Source of the DNA: Planctomycetota bacterium
GTDB taxonomy: Bacteria; Planctomycetota; PLA2
DNA length: 42,604 nt
Direction: 5' to 3'
Assembly (NCBI GenBank): GCA_021776785.1
Contig: JAJFFF010000056.1
Location: forward strand, 1-42,604
A model generated the notes under the pieces. The model saw only the letters and a program-made list of their open reading frames with translations, was not told the DNA's origin and ran no database searches. Every line of letters begins with the position of its first letter. Positions within the stretch are counted from its first letter, which is position 1. Shown here in pieces: positions 17,023 through 24,605 of the stretch. The position numbers and the translations under genes are program-made.

Positions 17023-17217
17023 GGTTCCGGTGGATAACTCCATAAGCGATGTAGCCGCAAAGGCTTATGCGCGCCACGTGCGGGATTTTTCGCGCAAATT
17101 GGGCCAGATTAGTCCCCTGAGGGCCCCAAAGTGCGCGCGAAATCCCGCAAGGGGCCCTCATAAACCATGAATGCAAAACAGGTTACGGAGTTATCCACCG
17201 GAACCTGGTCCCGCATT
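17011..17217. repeat. 31-bp perfect inverted repeat flanking a structured core (possible miniature mobile element)
   Basis: Positions 17011-17041 are the exact reverse complement of 17187-17217. Each arm contains a DnaA-box-like TTATCCACC (17029-17037 inverted, 17191-17199 direct). The 145-bp core has further nested dyads: CATAAGC with GCTTATG (17041-17070), TGCGGGATT...CGCGC with GCGCG...AATCCCGCA (about 17079-17149), and GAGGGCCCC with GGGGCCCTC. The core has no useful reading frame. The structure resembles a palindromic repetitive or MITE-like element, but I see no transposase and no certain target-site duplication. Confidence 0.75.
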
Positions 17218-17341
17218 GCCGGGCCGGGTTCCGCATTGCCGGGCCGGTCCCGCATGGCCGGGTCTGGTCCCGCATTGTGGTCCCGCATGGCCGGGTCCCG
17301 CATGGCCGCGTTGGGTTCCCGCGTTGGGTTCCCGCGTTGGG
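17207..17341. repeat. Degenerate array with core TCCCGCATTGCCGGG, inverted relative to the left array
   Basis: Copies begin near 17209, 17229, 17248, 17268, 17281 and 17296 (TCCCGCAT followed by TGCCGGG, GGCCGGG or shorter). They are followed by two exact 13-bp copies TTGGGTTCCCGCG at 17311-17336. The shared word GGTCCCGCATTG is the reverse complement of the core of the left array, so the two arrays face each other across the 31-bp dyad. Confidence 0.75.
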
Positions 17342-17357
17342 CCGACGCGGCTTTTGC

Positions 17358-18695
17358 TTAGCGGAAGATGGCGCTCACGATGTCTTTGAGCAGCACGCCG
17401 GGCACAAGGAAGTTGTCGATGACGCCGTTGGTTACCGTCACCTGTTCCGACGCGAAGTGGAACGTGGCGCCGAACGTGTTTTGTTGCGATGTCACAACGA
17501 CTCGAATCTCGCCGCGCTCGTCGCTGAGCGGATCCGTGGCAGGGATCGATACGGACACCGCGCACTCCGGAACCGGATTCACGAGAGTCGATGAGCCGTA
17601 GTAAGACGTTCGCGAACCGTTGTCCAACGTGAGGACGAGCGGCGTAATGCTGCGCGCGTCCACCGCGCCGCCCGCAAGGCCGATCGTCGAGCTCACCCAG
17701 TTGCTTACCGTGACGACGCCGTCGACAGGATCACCGACGGGATCGGTGGGGAACACGATCTGCCCCGAGATCGTCGCGTCCTCGTCTTCAAAGGAGAACG
17801 TGAACGTGTTCGCGACGCCGGCCACCGGCTCAAACGTGTAGGGCCGACCAAATACGGTCGGCGCATTGACGCGCACCGCCACAATCAAAGCGTCAAAGCC
17901 GCGCAGAACGCGGTCCACGCCATCGATGCCGCCGACCGCGCACGAAGCAGCGGCCGCGAACTCACCCTCGGTCGGGTACTCGACGAAGACGTCCGACGCG
18001 AACGGGCGATTGTTGAGCGCGTTGTTCGTAAAGCGCAGGGAGTTCGTGCCGTTGAGCACGATCGTTGACTGAAACCGTCCGCGACCGCGCGTCGTGTCGG
18101 CGTCCACCGTTCCCGTGAGCTGGAAGATCACAAAGTTGAACGAAGGGTCGCCGGCGAGTTCGGACGTGATGCCCGAAGTGATCAGCAACGGCGAGGCCGA
18201 GGAGATCGTGAGCACGGTTTCGCAGTTTTCGTCCCCTTCCAACGTCGCCGTACCGGAAACGCTGAGTTCGGCTCCGATCGTCACGAAGTTCACGCGAATC
18301 GAACCCTCGGCCGCCGGGACTTCGCTGGACGTCTGCGTGACCGTGACGTCGGCGAAGTCGCCGTTCGTCAACTCGTCCGGTGGCGCGCTAAACGAAATGA
18401 CGCCCGCGAGTTCGGTCTCCGGTGTGCCGTCGGCGTCCAGATCGTAAGTCGCCACGTAATCGAACTCGTTTGCGTTCGCGGTCGGCGTCGTGATGACGTG
18501 GGGGAGATCCGGCGCCTGCGCGTCGGTCACAACGTCGCCGAGCCGTTCGAAGATCGACAGAAACTCGAGCAGCGCCGTGTTGCCGCAGTCGCGCAACGTA
18601 GCGGCCAAGAGATCCGGATCGGAGCCGCCGCCGGAGCAGCCGATGCCGCACGCGAAAATGATGGAGAGGAGCGGTCGAAGTGAAAACCGTTTCAT
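17358..18695 (-). CDS. Lipoprotein, divergent paralog 4 of the tandem family
   Basis: The product is 445 residues. The ATG at 18695 lies 2 nt after the stop of the M42 peptidase gene, so it is probably cotranscribed and coupled. The signal sequence is MKRFSLRPLLSIIFACGIGC with lipobox-like GIGC and a GGGSD linker. It is more diverged than the other three but has the same plan. DC near the N-terminus is followed by IFERLGDVVTDAQ (compare TFDRLGDIVDEAS), then TPTANANEFDYVATY matched in the second half by EPVAGVANTFTFSF. The Cys-centred strands ENCETVLTISSASPL and PECAVSVSIPATDPL also match. The four family cysteines are kept. No T-tract terminator follows; the repeat region begins directly after the stop. 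The function is unknown. Confidence 0.85.
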   Translation of the reverse strand: MKRFSLRPLLSIIFACGIGCSGGGSDPDLLAATLRDCGNTALLEFLSIFERLGDVVTDAQAPDLPHVITTPTANANEFDYVATYDLDADGTPETELAGVISFSAPPDELTNGDFADVTVTQTSSEVPAAEGSIRVNFVTIGAELSVSGTATLEGDENCETVLTISSASPLLITSGITSELAGDPSFNFVIFQLTGTVDADTTRGRGRFQSTIVLNGTNSLRFTNNALNNRPFASDVFVEYPTEGEFAAAASCAVGGIDGVDRVLRGFDALIVAVRVNAPTVFGRPYTFEPVAGVANTFTFSFEDEDATISGQIVFPTDPVGDPVDGVVTVSNWVSSTIGLAGGAVDARSITPLVLTLDNGSRTSYYGSSTLVNPVPECAVSVSIPATDPLSDERGEIRVVVTSQQNTFGATFHFASEQVTVTNGVIDNFLVPGVLLKDIVSAIFR

Positions 18696-18697
18696 GG

Positions 18698-19774
18698 TTA
18701 CCCCACAATTTCGCGCAAGGCGTTGGTGTCCAGGCGTTTTGCAACCGCGACCAGCAGGTCGAGCGCCGCCTGATAGTCGCGCTGGTCGATGATCGAACTA
18801 TGGCTATGGATGTAGCGCGAGGGCACGCAAATCGCCATGCTCGCGATTCCGGACCCGGTGATTTGAAAGCGCGCGGAGTCCGTACTTCCACCCTCGATCG
18901 AAGTGACGTGATACGGAATCTTCTCGTCGTCCGCGACGTTCATCACGAAGCGAGCAAGGCGCGGGTGGGCGACCGCTCGTCCTTCCAGAAGGAGGATGGA
19001 CGCGCCGCCGCCGAACTTCTCCGGGTTGCGGTCCTGCCCCGTCGATCCGGGCGTGTCCAGCGCGAGCCCGACATCGACAGCGATGGCGACATCCGGCTTG
19101 ACCTTGTCCGCCGCCGTCCCCGCGCCGCGCAGCCCGATCTCCTCTTGGACGGTCGCCACGCCAAACACGGCGTTGGGATGGTCCTGCCCCTTGAGTTCGC
19201 AGAGGAGGTCGGCCGCGAGGCCGCACCCGACGCGGTTGTCCCACGCCTTCACAACGTGAAGGTTTGGGTTGGCCATCGTTTCAAACGGCGCGTGAGGGAC
19301 GACGAAGTCGCCGCGGCGCACGCCAGTCTCTTTCTCGACGTCGAATCCCTCCGCGCTGCCGAGGTCCACGAAGATCGCCGTCCACTCCTGCACCGCTTTC
19401 CGTTCGTCGGGCTTGAGGAGGTGCGGCGGCTTCGAACCGATCACGCCAAGAAAGTCCCCCTTGCGCGTGCGCACCTTGACGCGCTGACCGAGCATGACGT
19501 GAGTCCACCACCCACCCAAGGGGCGGATGCGCAGAAAACCGTTTGCGTCGATGTCGGTGACCATCCAGCCGACTTCGTCCATGTGGCCCGCGACCATCAA
19601 ACGCGGCGTATCCGCCGTGCCCTTCTTGCTCGCGATGAACGATCCGATGTTGTCGCGGTCGATCTCGCAAAAGCCGTCGAGGCGTCGCCGCATAATCGCT
19701 GCGACATCGTCTTCTAAGCCCGGCGGGCCAAACGCCTCGGTGAGTTCCTTGAGAAACGAGACACGGTCTTGCAT
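18698..19774 (-). CDS. M42 family (glutamyl/deblocking) metalloaminopeptidase
   Basis: The product is 358 residues from ATG 19774; the frame is open further upstream, but TACACT lies 7 nt before this ATG and no Shine-Dalgarno is present. The M42 dinuclear zinc ligands are visible: AGHMDEVGW (His64), KAWDNRVG (bridging Asp), TVQEEIGLRG (catalytic Glu-Glu), AVDVGLALD (Asp) and a C-terminal SRYIHSHSSI (His). The family forms large tetrahedral dodecamers that trim peptides in the cytoplasm. No signal peptide is seen. Its stop codon lies 2 nt before the lipoprotein at 18695, the only lipoprotein paralog that seems to depend on another gene for transcription. Confidence 0.93.
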   Translation of the reverse strand: MQDRVSFLKELTEAFGPPGLEDDVAAIMRRRLDGFCEIDRDNIGSFIASKKGTADTPRLMVAGHMDEVGWMVTDIDANGFLRIRPLGGWWTHVMLGQRVKVRTRKGDFLGVIGSKPPHLLKPDERKAVQEWTAIFVDLGSAEGFDVEKETGVRRGDFVVPHAPFETMANPNLHVVKAWDNRVGCGLAADLLCELKGQDHPNAVFGVATVQEEIGLRGAGTAADKVKPDVAIAVDVGLALDTPGSTGQDRNPEKFGGGASILLLEGRAVAHPRLARFVMNVADDEKIPYHVTSIEGGSTDSARFQITGSGIASMAICVPSRYIHSHSSIIDQRDYQAALDLLVAVAKRLDTNALREIVG

Positions 19775-19781
19775 AGGCCGA

Positions 19782-19787
19782 AGTGTA
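19782..19787 (-). promoter_or_regulatory. -10 hexamer TACACT of a probable leaderless M42 peptidase promoter
   Basis: TACACT is followed by 7 nt and then the ATG at 19774. There is no ribosome binding site in the gap. Confidence 0.6.
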
Positions 19788-19854
19788 CGTAACTTCGAAA
19801 GGGGTTGCTCGGTGCCGCGCCCGGGGAACGCTCTGTGGGGCACACCGGGCGTGT

Positions 19855-19860
19855 TATTCT
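19855..19860 (+). promoter_or_regulatory. -10 hexamer TATTCT of a probable leaderless promoter
   Basis: TATTCT is followed by 6 nt (GCGGCC) and the ATG at 19867. It would drive the small protein and the carbamoyltransferase. Confidence 0.6.
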
Positions 19861-19866
19861 GCGGCC

Positions 19867-20127
19867 ATGGCCGATCGTCGACCGCCCCGCGATTCCCGCA
19901 ACGTCCGCATCCTCATGGGATTGGGACTCGATCAGGATGGCCACGCGCGCGTGACCAAGGGGGATGATTTCGTCCTCATGGGCGGCACCGAGTCCACCCA
20001 CGGAACGATGCAGGACCACGTCCTGCGCTTCCAGGACACGCTGCGCAAAATGGGCACGGACTTTCAAGGCGCCACCGACGACCAGGTGGCCGAAGCCGCG
20101 TTCGAAAGCGGCCTCTCCGACGACTAG
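19867..20127 (+). CDS. Small protein of unknown function, cotranscribed with a carbamoyltransferase
   Basis: The product is 86 residues with no signal peptide or membrane span. It has an arginine-rich start (MADRRPPRDSRNVRILMG), a central GDDFVLMGGTESTHG segment and an amphipathic C-terminal helix (MQDHVLRFQDTLRKMG) with an acidic tail. I do not recognise the family. The start is fixed by TATTCT 6 nt upstream. Its stop lies 6 nt before the GTG of the carbamoyltransferase, so a functional link such as regulator or subunit is plausible but unproven. Third-position GC bias and tight packing support a real gene. Confidence 0.75.
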   Translation: MADRRPPRDSRNVRILMGLGLDQDGHARVTKGDDFVLMGGTESTHGTMQDHVLRFQDTLRKMGTDFQGATDDQVAEAAFESGLSDD

Positions 20128-20133
20128 TTCGTC

Positions 20134-21816
20134 GTGATCGTTCTTGGCGTTACGGGTCCCAAGCACGATCCCGCAGCCGCGTTGTTTGTGGACGGCACAT
20201 TGGTCGCGGCGGCCGAGGAAGAGCGTTTCGTGCGCCAAAAGCACGCCGTGAAGCACGCGCCGGTCCACGCGGCGCGCTACTGTTTGCGCGAAGCCGGTAT
20301 GGCGCCGGACCAAGTGGACCACGTCGCTTACCCGTGGAGTTTGGCCACGTGGCTCGGAAACCGTAACCGTCAATGGCGTAACACCGTGTCGCGCCAGCCG
20401 TGGCGTTCGACGGCGACGTGGTGGAAGACGAAGTCGCGTTTTGACCGACTGCGCGATCGCGTCGCACGGGCGCTGCCGGAGATCACGGCGCCGTGGTCGT
20501 ATGTCCCGCATCACGTGGCCCACGCGGCGTCCGCGCATTTGCTGTCGGGGTTTGACGAGTGCGCCGTGCTTACCTGCGATGGTCTCGGCGAGTATGTGAC
20601 ATCGCGTTTGGCGGACGGCGCCCGCACGCTGCGCGAAGACCACATGCCGCACTCGCTCGGCTGTTTCTATTCGGCGATGACGGAGTTTCTCGGTTGGCGC
20701 TTCAACAACGGGGAGTACAAGCTGATGGGCATGGCGCCCTACGGGTCGGCTCGCCCACAGACACTGGCGGATGTGGCGTGGGTCGGGGACGACGGACGCT
20801 TTCGCGCGAACCCGGCGTTCGTGTGGCCGGTCCGGCGCGCGCGCCATCGCGGCAAGCGTTACACCGCCGCGCTCGTCGAACGATTGGGAAAGCCGCGCGA
20901 AGGCGACGGGTTGGACGCACCGTATCCCGACATCGCCGCGACGACTCAGCGCGTGCTGGAGCAAGCCGTGCACGCGATGTTGGACGGCGAGCTCAAACCC
21001 GTGCTGGAGCGCACGCGCCGTTTGGCGTTCGCTGGTGGATGCGCGCTCAACGTGGCGCTCAACCGCACGCTCTTAGAACGCGACGATCTCGACGAACTGT
21101 TCGTGCAGCCGGCCGCCAACGACGCGGGCACAGCCATCGGCGCGGCCGCGTGGGTGAGCGCCTCGCTGGGATGCAAGCCGCGCCCGCAGCATCACACCTA
21201 TCTCGGCCCGTCGTTTTGTGACGAAGCGATCCAAGAAGCCGTACGCGCCGCCGGTCGAACGGCCGAACGTCGTGACGACGCCCCGGAACACGCGGCGCTG
21301 CAGCTCAGTCGCGGCGACGTCGTGGGGTGGTTTGATGGGCGCATGGAGTTTGGGCCGCGCGCGCTCGGCCACCGGTCGATCCTTGGGCATCCGGGCCGCG
21401 CCGGAACCGCCCGCCACATCAACGAGCGCATCAAGTTGCGCGAACCATGGCGTCCGTTTTGCCCCTCGATTCTCGATCGCGCTGCGGCCAGCATCCTGGG
21501 GACCCAGCACCCCGCTCCGTTCATGACGATCGCGTTCACCGTCAACCCGGAGTGGCGCGCGCGGCTTTCCGAAGTCGTGCACGTGGACGGCACCGCACGC
21601 CCGCAGGTCGTGACGGCGCATGCAAACCCGCGTTACTACCGACTCATCGAGGCGTTCGAAAAACACACGGGTTTGCCCGTGGTGCTCAACACGTCGCTGA
21701 ATCAGCGGGGCGACCCGATGGCCTGTGAGCCCAAGGACGCGTTGGCGCTTCTAGAGGGCTCGGCGCTGGACCATCTGTACTTGGGTCCGTACTACGTCCG
21801 CGGATCAGCGCGGTAA
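20134..21816 (+). CDS. NodU/CmcH-type O-carbamoyltransferase
   Basis: The product is 560 residues from GTG 20134. The N-terminal Kae1-like ATPase domain begins MIVLGVTGPKHDPAAALFVDG and carries the AAAEEERFVRQKH loop and the metal-binding HHVAHAASAHLLS motif. GGCALNVALNRTLL follows at about residue 298. The C-terminal domain has the family signature MEFGPRALGHRSILGHPG and ends LNTSLNQRGDPMACEPKDAL. Enzymes of this family transfer carbamoyl from carbamoyl phosphate, via carbamoyl-adenylate, to hydroxyls on sugars, nodulation factors or antibiotics. The acceptor here is unknown; a surface-glycan sugar is one option, though the glycan locus is 14 kb away. Its last 12 nt overlap the convergent zinc-ribbon gene. 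Confidence 0.93.
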   Translation: MIVLGVTGPKHDPAAALFVDGTLVAAAEEERFVRQKHAVKHAPVHAARYCLREAGMAPDQVDHVAYPWSLATWLGNRNRQWRNTVSRQPWRSTATWWKTKSRFDRLRDRVARALPEITAPWSYVPHHVAHAASAHLLSGFDECAVLTCDGLGEYVTSRLADGARTLREDHMPHSLGCFYSAMTEFLGWRFNNGEYKLMGMAPYGSARPQTLADVAWVGDDGRFRANPAFVWPVRRARHRGKRYTAALVERLGKPREGDGLDAPYPDIAATTQRVLEQAVHAMLDGELKPVLERTRRLAFAGGCALNVALNRTLLERDDLDELFVQPAANDAGTAIGAAAWVSASLGCKPRPQHHTYLGPSFCDEAIQEAVRAAGRTAERRDDAPEHAALQLSRGDVVGWFDGRMEFGPRALGHRSILGHPGRAGTARHINERIKLREPWRPFCPSILDRAAASILGTQHPAPFMTIAFTVNPEWRARLSEVVHVDGTARPQVVTAHANPRYYRLIEAFEKHTGLPVVLNTSLNQRGDPMACEPKDALALLEGSALDHLYLGPYYVRGSAR

Positions 21817-22668
21817 GACGCCGCGGGCCGCGACAAAAAGCGCAATCAAGAACTCGGCGCCCAAGATCGCAAGCGTCGGCCACATGGCTAGCTCGACCGG
21901 GTTGGAGTTGGCGCCCATGCGAAGAATGGGACCACGTGTCGCGCGCAACTTGGCATAACCGAGAAGGCCATGTTTGATCTGCGCTTCCTGCTCCCAGAGG
22001 TAGTCTTCGAGCGCGGGATCGCTGAGCCCCTGCAGGCGCTTGACCTCACGGATGCGCGAGCTGAGGAGCAGACGCGTGCCTTCGTCGCCCACGCGGTTTT
22101 GTTCCGACGTCAGCGCGCGCAGGCCGCGATCCAAATCGTCGCGCGTCACTTCGGCGCGATCGCCCGTGTAGCGTTCGACGACCCAAGCGCCGACAAACGT
22201 CCCCGCGAAGCCGAGCACGAGCGCGACCGACACGGCAACGACGGCGCGACCCTTGGTGCGCCTCGCGCAGCGACCGCCGAACCCGTAGCGGCACATTGCG
22301 CCCGCGACAAGCGCGAGCACCAACGCCATCACGGCCGGGATCGAAAACCGGATCGCGGTGAGCGCGCCGGCGATGCCGACGCCCACCAGGCCTGTGGCGA
22401 GTCCGCCGAACACGAGGCCGCGTGCGAACCGTTCGGAGTTGACCAGCATCGGCGGCGGCGTCTGCGGCGCGAACATGCCCTCTTCGTACGCGTATTCGTC
22501 GTACGCGTCATAGCCGCCGAGACTCGCTCCTCCCGGGGCGTCCGGGATGTCGGACGGATTCCGCGAGCTCTCGTTCGATACTCCGCAACGAGGGCACGAG
22601 AGAGCGCCCATCGCGTCGTCGCCCAAGTAGGAATGGGCGCAATTGCTGCAAACACATTTAACCAGCAT
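21805..22668 (-). CDS. Zinc-ribbon membrane protein of unknown function
   Basis: The product is 287 residues. The N-terminus is a zinc ribbon with CSNC and CPRC pairs (about residues 8-30), followed by an acidic, Tyr-rich linker (DAYDEYAYEE). Three hydrophobic spans follow (about 85-105, 109-127 and 141-163), then a soluble helical region (TRDDLDRGLRALTSEQNRV... RIREVKRL) and a final span at about 265-282. It is probably an inner-membrane protein with the zinc ribbon in the cytoplasm. I do not recognise a named family. Its 3' end overlaps the convergent carbamoyltransferase by 12 nt. There is no exact TANNNT before the ATG, only TAGGCC 6 nt upstream. Confidence 0.82.
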   Translation of the reverse strand: MLVKCVCSNCAHSYLGDDAMGALSCPRCGVSNESSRNPSDIPDAPGGASLGGYDAYDEYAYEEGMFAPQTPPPMLVNSERFARGLVFGGLATGLVGVGIAGALTAIRFSIPAVMALVLALVAGAMCRYGFGGRCARRTKGRAVVAVSVALVLGFAGTFVGAWVVERYTGDRAEVTRDDLDRGLRALTSEQNRVGDEGTRLLLSSRIREVKRLQGLSDPALEDYLWEQEAQIKHGLLGYAKLRATRGPILRMGANSNPVELAMWPTLAILGAEFLIALFVAARGVLPR

Positions 22669-22749
22669 GCCAGGGGCCTATCGACGAGCCTGCCGCGCGG
22701 ACTTGAGGGAACTTCTTGGCCAGAATCGCTGGGCCGATCAGAGAAGTGG

Positions 22750-22755
22750 TAAAGT
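22750..22755 (+). promoter_or_regulatory. -10 hexamer TAAAGT upstream of the enoyl-CoA hydratase gene
   Basis: TAAAGT is 11 nt before the ATG at 22767, which predicts a 5' leader of only a few nucleotides. No Shine-Dalgarno is seen. Confidence 0.45.
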
Positions 22756-22766
22756 CGCTCCCCGCC

Positions 22767-23555
22767 ATGGGATACGAAAACATCGGCGTCACGATCGAGG
22801 GCGCCACGGCGCTTGTCGAGGTGCAGCGCCCCGACAAGCTCAACGCTCTCAACGACGCCACCCTGACCGATCTGACAGACGCGTTCTTGGATCTTTCGAT
22901 CAACGAAGACCTTCGTTGCGTGATCCTCACCGGAGGCGCGGCCAAGAAGCCAGCGTTTGTGGCGGGCGCCGACATCGCCGAGCTTGCGGAGCAAGATCCG
23001 ATGCTCGCGAAAGAACGCAGCCACCTCGGGCAAGGTCTGTGCGACATCATCGAGAGCATGGAAAAGCCGGTGATCGGCGCGATCAACGGGTTCGCTCTCG
23101 GCGGCGGTTTGGAGCTGGCGCTGGCCTGTCACTTCCGCTTGGCGTCGAGCGATGCGCGCATGGGGCTGCCCGAAGTGACCCTTGGCATTATTCCCGGGTT
23201 TGGCGGAACGCAGCGGCTGCCGCGCGTGATCGGATTGGGACCGGCGCTCGAGTTGATTACGACCGGTCGCATGATCGACGCGGCCGAGGCGTTCCGCTTA
23301 GGACTCGTGAATCATGTGTACGAGCCCGACGCTTTGCTCGACGAGGCGCGCAAGCTTGCGAAGACGATCGGGCGCAACGGTCCGATCGCCATTCGGTTTG
23401 CTTTGGAAGCGGCGCTCCGCGGGCGCACGCTTTCCAATGAGGACGCGATGGCGTACGAAGCCAACCTGTTTGGCCTGGTTTCGGCGACCGACGACATGCG
23501 CGAGGGCATGCGGGCGTTTTTGGATAAGCGCAAAGCCGACTTCCAGGGCACGTAG
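22767..23555 (+). CDS. Enoyl-CoA hydratase/isomerase family protein (crotonase fold)
   Basis: The product is 262 residues from ATG 22767; a TTG at 22716 in the same frame is less likely because it adds residues not seen in the family and overlaps the -10. The oxyanion-hole segments are FVAGADIAEL and INGFALGGGLELALAC. The two catalytic glutamates of hydratases are in place at Glu116 (GGLELAL) and Glu136 (GLPEVTLGIIPGFGGTQRLPR). It would hydrate 2-enoyl-CoA to 3-hydroxyacyl-CoA in fatty-acid oxidation or a related pathway. No other beta-oxidation genes are nearby, so the exact substrate stays open. A methyltransferase gene follows after 38 nt. Confidence 0.93.
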   Translation: MGYENIGVTIEGATALVEVQRPDKLNALNDATLTDLTDAFLDLSINEDLRCVILTGGAAKKPAFVAGADIAELAEQDPMLAKERSHLGQGLCDIIESMEKPVIGAINGFALGGGLELALACHFRLASSDARMGLPEVTLGIIPGFGGTQRLPRVIGLGPALELITTGRMIDAAEAFRLGLVNHVYEPDALLDEARKLAKTIGRNGPIAIRFALEAALRGRTLSNEDAMAYEANLFGLVSATDDMREGMRAFLDKRKADFQGT

Positions 23556-23593
23556 CAGGACGCCTAGAAGGGGCCGTAGGGCGAGAGCACCGG

Positions 23594-24220
23594 ATGAGTC
23601 AAGAACGCGAGGAGTCCTGGTCGGCGCACAACGCGCACTGCCAAGAAGTCCGGCGGCGTTGGCCGTCCGTGTGGCGTTTGCGTCGCGTGGCGCGTGCCAC
23701 CCGCTTCGCCGCGGGTCATGTCGAAAAGGGCCACACGGTGCTCGATATCGGTGCGTCCGCGGGACGCTTCGGTAAGAAGTTGCCGATGGGGGCGGCGTAT
23801 CTCGCGATGGACATCGATCCGGCGGTGCACGCCGACGTGCGCGACCTGCGCGAGTTGGGTGACGCGAGCGTCGACGTCGTTGTTTGTTTCGAAACGATCG
23901 AACACCTCACGCTGCACGACGCCCGCGCGCTCGCGACCCAGGCCGCACGCATTCTGCGCCCCGGCGGACGTCTGTTCGTTTCGACGCCCAATACGTTTCA
24001 CCCAACCGAGTACCTCCGCTCGGCGACGCACCTCACTCCGTTTAGCTACGAGGAGTTAGGTGCGTTGTTCATGGAAGCCGGTTTCGCGCTGGATGAAATC
24101 GTGCGTTGCCACCACGACTCGTTGCTCAAAAGTCTAGCGCGCGCTCTTGCGTGGCCTGTTTACCGCATCCTCGGCGTGGACTACGCGCGCTCGGTGCTTG
24201 CGACGTGCACACGTCGTTAA
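23594..24220 (+). CDS. Class I SAM-dependent methyltransferase
   Basis: The product is 208 residues. Motif I is VLDIGASAGRFGKKL, the post-I acidic strand is AAYLAMDIDP, motif II is VDVVVCFETIEHL, and motif III is ILRPGGRLFVSTPN. This is the Methyltransf_11/23 layout also seen for ubiquinone- and glycan-type methyltransferases. The methyl acceptor is unknown. It has no signal peptide and is cytoplasmic. It lies 38 nt after the enoyl-CoA hydratase, and I see no -10 in the gap, so the two may be cotranscribed. Confidence 0.9.
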   Translation: MSQEREESWSAHNAHCQEVRRRWPSVWRLRRVARATRFAAGHVEKGHTVLDIGASAGRFGKKLPMGAAYLAMDIDPAVHADVRDLRELGDASVDVVVCFETIEHLTLHDARALATQAARILRPGGRLFVSTPNTFHPTEYLRSATHLTPFSYEELGALFMEAGFALDEIVRCHHDSLLKSLARALAWPVYRILGVDYARSVLATCTRR

Positions 24221-24310
24221 AACGCGACGCGTTCTAAAAACTGAACGCATAGTGACCCATTTCTTTTCGGAATTCACCTTGCCCGTCATGGAACTAAGTG
24301 CGGGGCCGGT

Positions 24311-24316
24311 CATAAT
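24311..24316 (+). promoter_or_regulatory. -10-like hexamer CATAAT
   Basis: CATAAT ends 7 nt before ATG 24324. It fits the leaderless spacing seen at other genes here, with C in place of the first T. It supports 24324 over the ATGs at 24288 and 24315. Confidence 0.45.
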
Positions 24317-24323
24317 GGCGCCC

Positions 24324-24596
24324 ATGGAGTTGAAACGACGTTTTCGCCGCTGGCTTGACGAAGAAATCGGCAGCGCGGCCACGCCGGCCTTACGGCGGCA
24401 CTTGGGCGATCACGGGTATCGGCTCTTTTCCTGCGTTGAGCACGCGGGAACGGTGCAACAAGAGGTGTATCACCCCGACCGCGGCTTCTATCGCGCTGCT
24501 GGAACCGGGGAAGCGGAAGCGCTCTTGGGGATCATGCGTCAGATTTGGCTGGTGGATGCTCTGAGCAGTTCGACCGCGCCGGATTCGCAGCCGTAG
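24324..24596 (+). CDS. Small protein of unknown function
   Basis: The product is about 90 residues, beginning MELKRRFRRWLDEEIGS. It contains ALRRHLGDHGYRLFSCVEHAG, then TVQQEVYHPDRGFYRAAGTGEAEALLGIMRQIWLVDAL. It is soluble and has no recognisable motif. ATGs at 24288 and 24315 are alternative starts; I prefer 24324 because CATAAT sits 7 nt before it. A small hairpin (24606-24626) follows the stop. The base composition by codon position looks coding, but the short length keeps the confidence moderate. Confidence 0.6.
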   Translation: MELKRRFRRWLDEEIGSAATPALRRHLGDHGYRLFSCVEHAGTVQQEVYHPDRGFYRAAGTGEAEALLGIMRQIWLVDALSSSTAPDSQP

Positions 24597-24605
24597 ACCC
24601 GGTTC

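Larger units (their letters stand above)
16779..17357. repeat. Gene-free repeat-rich region between lipoprotein paralogs 3 and 4
   Basis: This 579-bp stretch has no convincing gene. It holds a tandem array (16925-17022), a 31-bp perfect inverted repeat enclosing a structured 145-bp core (17011-17217), and a second degenerate array in inverted orientation (17207-17341). The open frames crossing it encode only low-complexity repeats caused by the array. The first about 55 bp hold the promoter and leader of paralog 3. Confidence 0.85.

Noticed and set aside
16779..17060. N-terminal extension of lipoprotein paralog 3 encoding a Trp/Gly/Pro repeat peptide
   Set aside because: It comes from the 16-bp repeat being stop-free in this phase. 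The true start at 16778 has a strong Shine-Dalgarno and a signal peptide.
17011..17217. Replication origin based on DnaA-like boxes
   Set aside because: Only two near-matches, both part of the same inverted repeat. There is no AT-rich unwinding region and no dnaA, dnaN or gyrB nearby.
22329..23132. Minus-strand frame of 267 codons across the 5' end of the enoyl-CoA hydratase
   Set aside because: It is antisense to a clear crotonase with both catalytic glutamates; the zinc-ribbon gene start at 22668 also contradicts it.
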